Assembly (NCBI GenBank): GCA_021234535.1
Contig: CM037842.1
Location: forward strand, 12,522,010 to 12,586,009
Reading direction: 5' to 3'
DNA length: 64,000 nt
Source of the DNA: Stichopus chloronotus
Lineage: Eukaryota > Echinodermata > Holothuroidea > Aspidochirotida > Stichopodidae
Shown one piece after another: positions 56,290 through 64,000 of the stretch. The position numbers were made by a program, and so were the translations under genes. Every line of letters starts with the position of its first letter. Positions within the stretch are counted from its first letter, which is position 1. The notes below the pieces were generated by a model. It saw only the letters and a list, made by a program, of their open reading frames with translations. It was not told where the DNA came from and made no database searches.

Positions 56290-56560
56290 CTGGTAAACAT
56301 AAGCAGTAGCTCCTTATGAATGGACGTTCAGCTATTTCTTGCTCAAGTCTAATTTGTCTACCAAAACGGTAAAAAAAAAAAACTGATATTAACTCATGTT
56401 ATGCATGCTGTTTGAGGAGATGAAGCTTCTATACATATTTCGTGATAAACCTGAATGGTCTAACAATGATTTAAGGCGTTTTGCTCCATTTTGCTCTTTA
56501 ATTGTTAAAAACAAACTTTTGATGATTTACTTTTTGCATGCGCACTTAATAATGTTAATG
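56290..56560 (-). repeat. Repeat family C, inverted diverged copy
   Basis: The + strand reads ATGCATGCTGTTTGAGGAGA...CTGAATGGTCTAACAATGAT, which aligns to the reverse complement of family C at 41.3 kb (ATGCCTAATGTTTTGAGAAGA...CTGAATGGTTTAACAATAAT). The divergence is larger than between the other two copies. Confidence 0.6.
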
Positions 56561-56569
56561 TGATCCAGA

Positions 56570-57080
56570 ACTCCTGATGTGGGTCAACGTCAAACCTTGT
56601 GCGAAGATGTGTATGTGTGCCTGTGTGTTGTGGGAAAGAAACTTCTGATTCCAAAAAGTGTGTATTTTGAACTTATTTACGACGGATGGTAGGTCAGTCC
56701 ATTCGTCTACTGTTGTGTCTCATTGGAAAATATTAAGGTGAAAGAACAAAGGTCAAAATAATAAAAATGCTACTTTTATTGTATTTTTAATCCAAAAGGA
56801 CTATTCCCATATATCTATGGTAAGCAAGACTTCATCTAACGCGTTATAACGTCTTTTAGATCAGACGTCGGGGTCCAAGTTGGAAAGTAAATTTGACTTT
56901 AAAAGTTTCAACTCCCTTAACGTCACTGAGACAATGAAGGTCAAAAGTTGGTAGACAGATGTTCTTGATCCGAAATTGCCTCTCCTTTCAACACCTACAG
57001 TAAGGTAAAAAGGTCAGAGGTCTCAAATCTTGTGAAACATGTGACTTGTTTCCTAACAGATGGGACGTTGGATAAAGATA
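56570..57080 (+). repeat. Repeat with GGTCAAA words, as at 8.6-9.1 kb
   Basis: Collinear with 8590-9110: GCGAAGATGTGTATGTGTG, a stretch of AAAAAGT(T/G)TG..., GG(T/C)CAAA(G/A)GTCA words, TTATTTTTGCTGTATTT against TTTTATTGTATTTTTAATCCAAAA, then ATATATCTATGGTAAGCAAGA. A dispersed repeat without a frame. Confidence 0.5.
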
Positions 57081-57099
57081 AACATTACTGAGTTTCGAA

Positions 57100-60000
57100 A
57101 GTTAATCGTTTGCACTGCGTGATTTTCTTTTCTGTTCAAGACACAGCGGCCATGGATCGACCGTAGCATCATCCTTCTCAACATTTTTAATCCGCAAACA
57201 GAAATATATCCGTTTATGTAATTAAATCACCTTTCACATCATTGAAGTCAACTTACCAGATTTCAAATGACAATCTCGCAATTTGATATATTCTTTATAA
57301 GAGACATCATCCGTCTTTTTCTCTTTATTTTTCCATGTTCATGGCAAAATTCTTGATCTGTCAAATATCAGTTTGCATTATACTTATAATACGTACAAAA
57401 TGTCAACTTACAAATTGGTACAATCTGTTATACATAATCCAACAGTCTTGAAATTGGTAACGCCAACACTGGACAACATACATCATTACTGTCCTTATTG
57501 TATGATTGTTAAAAGTCTCCATTAGCACAGAGTCGCCATGTTATTTTCATCATTATAATTACAGCTAACGTCACCGTAATGACAACTATTGAATTTATTA
57601 TCACTATCGTCATTATCAGTATCGTTATTACCACACATATCGATTGCATTATGAACAGAGTTACAAGCATCTTTTTTCTCATCTTTCTTATGGTCTGTAT
57701 CTCATAGCTTCTACAGAGCTAAAAGGGCTTATTGTAATTACTCGACTCCTAGTTGAGAGAAGTTGTAAATTCTAGAAGTTACAAATTGTATTAATTCTTT
57801 TTGGAGGGGGATGGGGTCATTAATCAAGATCCTAGTAGTAAAGTCATGTGGGATATATCAAACCAAGACTTTTTGGTGTAACTGAAAATAGGTCGATGTA
57901 TTATATTTTTCTGTGAGTGGGATTAAAGGGAGAATATTCCGTCACTCATATACGAATTTGAATACCGTCCGTGCTAATTCATGAATGGCTCGTTCATTAT
58001 GTGTTAGCACATTTTTTTCTTTCTTTCTTTTTTTTGAAACCATATTTCAATAGCATGTTACATAGTGTATCATATTTACCATACACACGTATGAGCTACT
58101 TGAATAAAGCCTTTATTTCTTAAGGCATTATTGCCAATTTATCTCTTAGAACCACGTGCTTTCTCCCTCTCATGACAATTAATGTAGACTTCCTTCTTAA
58201 AGTGAAAAAGAGTGTTTAGTGTACTGCTGTAAGCTTCTTACATGTTAAGGGTAGTGGAACGGACCTTTCGTTTTCAACGAAGACGTTGAAAGTGTTGTTA
58301 CTTAAAAGAAAACTTCAAGCGAGGTTAAATATATAAGTCCCACTTTCCTAGTAGTTGGTGTCATCTATAGACCACCTCATAGAGTAACTCAGGGTTTTCA
58401 CTGTAATTTCGGTTAATTATAAATAATAATTTAATAACACCAAGCGTAGCTACATAACGCGATATTTCTATTTTATTTGTTGAAAAAAGTTCTTACCATT
58501 TCTTGAACATTTGTTATTCCAAATTTTTTTATGCAACTCTCTCCCCAAACCTACTCGTATAACAGATAGAAGTGCATTACTAATTGACGACATCATCACA
58601 AATACAACATGTGGAAGCGTATGTAGTAATCATAACTGACATCAGCAACTATTTCCCATCTTTCTCGGGAATAGTTTCTGTTGAAAAATCAATCATAGTG
58701 GGTTCTACACCAGAAATGAGTGGAAAATAAATGTATTTTTCTTTCTAAATAAGATTAGCAGATTTGAATGGAGTAGTGCATTCCACATATCCTGATGTAA
58801 AAAATGTCCACAACACGTTTTCTTACTAGTACCACAGTCCCTAATAGGTATGATATATATTATTTTCAATGGCTTCCAATCTTTGTACAAAAAACGGTTT
58901 GGGCTACATTGTGGTATTATACCGTCAATTAAGCAAACGTAAGCTTTAGGCATGTAAGAATTTGCGCTAAAGAGGCTCATTTAATTGTTTAGAGAAATTC
59001 GTTCACTAGAACGTTTGAACCTATCAAGTTTCTTTAACATGTTAATGACAAACTAATGATCAAATTAATTTGATCCCTATGTTTCACGTATAACATTAAT
59101 GAAGGAGTAATTAATGATTCAATTTGTTTTAAAAAAGTTACCACAGACTTTTATGATATGATTATGCTATCGCTAATACTTTGAATTTTGTACCATAATT
59201 CTATTTGCAGACGATGTCATTATTTTCTTCACTTTAATAGTTATGATATCAAAGAACAACATCTGTTTTCGAGTGAACAAATTCAGCATCTTTCATCAAA
59301 GAAGATTTACCTCAATGTAAAGACACAAAATACATATTTAGGAATACTGTTTAGATCGATGTTATTGTCAATGAATGTAACTTCTCCATGAATTCCTATT
59401 CCTCCCACAGAGCGTTTAGATGTTCTAAGGTTTTAAGTGTTCTTGTCGCCACTTGACTGTATATGCTTTCCAAATTTTACTCGTGACCACGTTTTTACAA
59501 TACAAGGATATCTTCATCTCATTGATTAACACACTGTAACCTCTTTCATAAAATTCGAGTGAGAACCTCTATTAAAAGTACCGCAAACATCGCCTAATTA
59601 TTTATTCATTAATTGGTATTTACTTAGCTCTTTATTTATTGCGTATGTATTTGTGAGTATTCTTGTCTTTTTCCTAGGTTCGTGTAAATGTGTAAAAAAT
59701 CTTTTTTTACGTATATTTGAGTAAACATAATTATGTTTTTTTTTCTCCATGAGTGATCGGCCTCACAAGCCTTCAAATGTTTTAGGATTACTCCCATTCG
59801 TATCAGTATGAATACACATATAACCGTGAATGTTATCAAGGAAAAAATAAATAAATGAAATATAATCATTTTTATTTAAAGGCGCTCATTGAGTTGATAT
59901 CATTAAAGATTGCGGTGATTTTGAAGTATACAAACACACGACAATACTCACAATTAGCATAATTAATCAAGTTTCACATCCAATAGTTTTATGAAAACTG

Positions 60001-60420
60001 TCAATTTTTTCGAATTTTTGACCGTTACTTGCTCTGATTGTGTGCATGTGAATGTACTAATGTGAAAATGTCTGGTCACAAAGTTTCAAAAACCACATTT
60101 AATCGTTGGTTACTCACTCATTAATGTTCCAACGTATGTAAAACTTTGGGATCCTTTTAGTCTGACTGTTTGTCATTAGTATGTGAAGGAAACTTTACCG
60201 GTTTAGAAAAATTGAGTGAATTTCAGAAAACAACTCAATGAGCCTCTTTAAGAATGAACCTATTCTATCAGTGACAATTTCCCCTGTCGAATGCCATATA
60301 GTCAGTATCTTCATGCAAGGGACTCATGGGGTAGACGGGCTAGCAAATGATTGATGTTGCCGCACCTGGGACACGGAAATAGAAAATAGAGTGGGCCTTG
60401 TACTGCAGATGCATATGACA
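57100..60420. other. No gene recognised
   Basis: A long AT-rich spacer. Open frames here (for example 58705-58980 minus, 59188-59391 plus, 59636-59869 minus) lack recognisable domains, convincing splice sites and balanced composition. A few T runs and simple TTTC stretches occur. I see neither repeats shared with the rest of the window nor exons. Confidence 0.5.
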
Positions 60421-60421
60421 A

Positions 60422-61690
60422 GCCTTTTTATCTCATCGCCCTACTATGGGGGATACGATGAGATATTGTAGTAACTTACTTGGCTAGTGGAGCTATACGT
60501 TGTACTGTGCTTCCACGGGAGAACGGTTGTCATGGACACACTTGGAGTGGATGAGTGACGACACCCAAGGCATACCCCATGGAGAGTGACCACGGGTACA
60601 GGTGGATCCTGTTGGGTGGTATAAATGAAAACTTGTACGTGCCAATGTGTGTGCGTGGGTGGGTGTCTTTGTTTGCGTCAGCACATGTCCAACTTATGGT
60701 TTTCCGGAATACTTTGAAAAGTGCATGAGCAATTAAACTTAGCAAGGTTGTGCATGATGCCAAATTGCCTAATAAGTATTTTGTGTGTGTGCGGATGTGT
60801 GTGTGTGGTAAATTACAGCAAATTTGCTAAGTTGTTAATTTGGCAGTTTTGTTATTTTGCCAATTTTAACCCCAAATTTGGTATTCTCAGCATATCTTGA
60901 GAACTATCAGACCACTTAATTTAAACGTTGTAAGGACTTACGGGAGAACACGTTATTCAATATGATATTACCCCTAATCTAAATTGAGTGGCAATTCCAC
61001 TCTTGTTTGATTATCGGCAGGCGTTTTCAGCATGAATACTGGGTATCACAGTGTCACTGTCAGTGTTCCTACTCCCCTCTTCATGGTTGGTGACCGTAAA
61101 ATGGCTTTACATTTACACTCTTCTGTTCGACCTTTTGCACTGATATTTTAAGCCTGTTGTGTCAACTGATCCAGTTGCCTGGTGAATGACATAGTACCAC
61201 CGGTACACAACACATAGTACCAGTATATTCACCGGGACCCCAACCAAGCCCGAAACTTTAATTCGGCCTCTGGGTCCATCGTCTCAGATATCCATTTACG
61301 GAGCCGGACGAGATAATAAGTCATCATTGGTACTGTAACATTTGTTTCATTTTGAATAAACTTCATCTTGTTTCCCGGAAGTGTTGCACAGTTATCATTA
61401 CACTTATAACTGTTTTCAGTTCTCAATTAGCATTTCTTAGCACTAAGGCTACGTCCGGTCAACAACAAGATAAGCTTCCGGATGAATACACAGCACCCTT
61501 TGAGTAAATCAATTATTTTAGCAGAAATGACCCTTGTGGACACGCAGTGGTTAATGGATTTCAACATTCCTTTTAATATGTAGAACTTTATCTTTGAGCC
61601 AAACAAAAGTTTTACTTTGAGATCCAGGTTCTCCCGGGGAAAACGGGAGACAAATGTGCGAATAACCCACAGAGGGACGTTCTGATACCC
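60422..61690 (+). repeat. Repeat family A, copy 3, interrupted
   Basis: The left half (60422-60985) matches 15972-16990: TCTCATCGCCCTA, TTGGCTAGTGGAGCTATA, GGAGAACGGTTGTCATGG, TCCTGTTGGGTGGTATAAAT. The right half resumes at about 61515 with AGCAGAAATGACCCTTGTGGA, and includes ACAAATGTGCGAATA near 61650. Between them about 520 bases (60990-61510) are not in the other copies, so they look like an insertion or replacement. The element ends just 30 bases before the duplicated gene segment starts. Confidence 0.7.
61229..61409 (-). CDS. Candidate exon inside the interrupted repeat
   Basis: On the minus strand an acceptor-like GAACTGAAAACAG is followed by an open frame: YKCNDNCATLPGNKM, then NETNVTVPMMTYYLVRLRKW, ending EAELKFRAWLGSR and a stop. 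Codon composition is balanced and gene-like, and NET and NVT are sequons. The F....NxTxVxVPMM pattern recalls part of the serpin core, but the following residues do not fit well, so I do not claim it. It could be a captured exon carried by the insertion in the repeat, or chance. Confidence 0.25.
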
Positions 61691-61719
61691 TGATCCCTAA
61701 CTCAAACCACTAAGCCTAA

Positions 61720-64000
61720 CCTATGAAATAATCCAAGTTACAATTGTATGTATTGTAGCATAATATGCCTTGATACTTTTGGCAATTATTGTTATTGTTA
61801 CTTGAGCCTCTAAGTAGTGTCCCTAGGCTAGACTTGGTAGCTTAGATATCAATATTACCATTTTATGCTCGGTTCTGCTCCTTACCACCTTTTTATGTTT
61901 AAGGAATATTTAACAACAAATTTTATCGTCACAGGTAGAAAGCATAGTGCAGTTACTTAGAACTACTTCACATCAAAGTTAAAAGCACACGTTACTTTTA
62001 GACGTAACGTCGACGATGGGTGTGTATAGATTGAAAAGACATTTTGTTATACACAGATACCTTATACACAGTGGCAGAGACTGTGCGATCATCCATGTCG
62101 CTATTAAGTAAATCTTTTTAGCACTCATTTATAAAATTCACGGCACCTTTCTCAACAAACATGGTTCAATAATTACTTTGTAGATATCCTTCTATGAGCA
62201 CTGTTACCCGAGTCACCTCCTCCATTGCCGTCAGTCCCTGTTTCGTTAGTCATCAATGGTATGGCGCTTGTTTATGTGAATTAACAATAACGAAGACAAA
62301 ATGAATAAAAATACATAAAAGTCAGAAACTCCATTCACTAGCCTGAATATGGTAATTCATAGACACTTATCGTTTGAGTAAATTCTCAAACCAGATAAGT
62401 TGGTATAGCTAAAGCATACACTTTGCAGTTAAGTAAGATTTTCTCACTAATTAAAAAGGGAATACTCACTGCGAAGAAAAGTTACTTAATACGTCTCTGT
62501 GAAGCTATATTCAAGAAAAGTAAGTGGAGACGATTGCCAATGGAGAAGCGTTTACCAATTGAACTGGCCTCTAAGGTGTGTTCATTACCAATAAAGGAAA
62601 TATTGAGACTGATTAACTGGATTACCGTTTTCATATTGTGTGCTGCGATTTGTCAGGAGTGCACAGGTACGTTATGCAAATTTTTTGCTTCAAAATAAGG
62701 GTAGGTATCAATAATTCCATGTATATATTGAATGACAGGAGAACAGCTTTTGCCACAAATTATGTTTAGCATTTAACAAAATGAAATAGTCCGAGTATTA
62801 TGGCCCATCATGTTACTTTAAATTTAAAATATTGTGGACGTGTATGTTCGTACGTTACTCTTCAGCTACTGAGAAAATGATAAATCAATAACCACTAAAC
62901 ATCACTTTCGGGAAACAAACCTGTCAACAGACACTTTACCTGTGTAGATCTACTCCCATCTCCACGTTCAATGATTAGCAAATATATAATATGAGATGAG
63001 TAAACTGCTGTGCCCCTTTTGTAATGAAGTATAAATGCTTGTGAGTTCTGTATTAATGATTGCAATTACGAGAAAAGGAAACCATGGTTCTGAAGACTAC
63101 TGCAGCGTGATTAAATGCTTATTGCTATTGAGTGATATGTTTTGTGATACTGTACTTTGCGCAGTCGTTTAAATCCTGCAATTTCTAACGTACGACAGCA
63201 TCAACACGTTTTTCTTTCTGTCCAAATTACTTTGGTACTGGTACTTTGCAACTAATTTTCAAAGGAACTTTTATGATGAAAAAATATATTATTCTGGAAA
63301 TTTTTGTTTCAACTAGCTACCCCTGGTATGTCTATAAATGGAGAATAAAACGTAAAAGAAAACGTTGGTTTGAGAAATTATTAACCATGTTCTACTGTTT
63401 GGAATTGTCAAAAGTCTCAAAAGTTGTCGTATTTTTTAACTGTTTGAGTTACTTTTGTTTTGATGCTCTCACGCACACACAAAAAATGAAAACAGCATCT
63501 CTTATGACATAGAAACTTCCTGTTAGGAAAGTAAGCTATTTGTGTAATTGTGCGTGTTACAGAAAAAGAGATTCGAACTATTGTTTTCATTTGTTTCAAT
63601 GTATGGGATGGAATTTAATATATTCGTAAATTACTTGGATTGGTTGGGTTGGTTCCTTGACAAACGAGACCCACCTGAATAGCAATTATCAACAGTAGAA
63701 CACATTTCCTGTCATGAGAATACACTTAAAATTACCTTTGCAATTAGCTCAGTCTATTTAAGTTCCTTTAGAATTTACCTTATTAACGTATTGTCTGTGT
63801 ACTCCCCGAGGAACACCAAACTTAATTTCAGGGGATTTTGACAAGCTTTTATGTATTGGAACCTGGATACCAATTTCTTTAAGAACATGTTTATGTTTAC
63901 GGTTGAATTCCCACCAGTCGTTCCTAAAAGAGATAAGGGCCTTAAGGTATGCAGTTGTCTACAATTGGTACCTCAATATACTAGGTGACAGATACTAACA
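61720..64000 (+). repeat. Long direct repeat, copy 2 (5' end of second receptor gene)
   Basis: The counterpart of 1284-3546, with the same order of elements and small indels, running to the window edge. Because the match includes the promoter side, the signal exon and about 1.3 kb of intron, this marks the start of a second tandem receptor gene. Exon 1 to exon 1 spacing is about 60.4 kb. Confidence 0.9.
62540..62666 (+). CDS. Exon 1 of the second receptor copy: intact signal peptide
   Basis: The ATG at 62540 opens MEKRLPIELASKVCSLPIKE, continues ILRLINWITVFILCAAIC, and leaves through the donor ACAG|GTACGTT after 62666 in phase 1, as in copy 1. The hydrophobic core with small residues before QEC fits a cleavable signal peptide, though the n-region of about 25 residues is long. 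AAG at 62573-62575 stands where copy 1 has TAG. The following exon (CTLD1) would lie beyond the window if spacing is conserved. Confidence 0.7.

Overview
The window is animal genomic DNA: AT-rich, with multi-kilobase GT-AG introns, short phase-1 modular exons, decayed transposon protein, microsatellites and many dispersed repeats. The extracellular C-type-lectin/EGF modules and the TGACCTTTGACC-style repeats fit a marine deuterostome. An echinoderm, possibly a sea cucumber, is my best guess; this is inference, because nothing in the window fixes the species.

The only gene I can reconstruct runs on the + strand from about 2.1 to 31.8 kb. It encodes a type I membrane receptor. In order I read a signal-peptide exon (2117-2243), a first C-type lectin-like domain (CTLD1: 4550-4710, 6040-6149, 12475-12605), a second (CTLD2: 14471-14622, about 15154-15239, 17621-17733), four EGF-like exons (18478-18600, 20696-20815, 21322-21435, 22237-22350), the C-terminal part of a third CTLD (27571-27689), a Thr/Ser-rich stalk (28054-28107), a transmembrane exon (29327-29437) and a short cytoplasmic tail (30063-30083, 31687-31766). 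The three CTLDs share one plan of exon phases (1 to 0, 0 to 2, 2 to 1) and all EGF exons are phase 1-1, so the exons join in frame except at two uncertain places.

The 5' end of this gene is present twice. The block 1284-3546 (promoter region, signal exon, start of intron 1) recurs at about 61720-64000, where the window ends, so a second tandem paralogue begins there, about 60.4 kb downstream. Copy 2 has an open signal-peptide exon. Copy 1 carries an in-frame TAG after codon 11.

The rest is mostly repeats. The 32-61 kb spacer holds a decayed transposon-associated gene on the minus strand (about 33.1-36.7 kb) whose 5' part recurs inverted at 51.7-52.1 kb, at least five dispersed repeat families, a (TA)n/(TATATATG)n tract, a 22+28 bp minisatellite and a CpG-richer islet. 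Introns hold a LINE fragment (15.5-15.7 kb), copies of a roughly 1.4 kb repeat also found at 60.4 kb, and a GC-richer block (18.7-20.3 kb). I see no rRNA or CRISPR, and no convincing tRNA.
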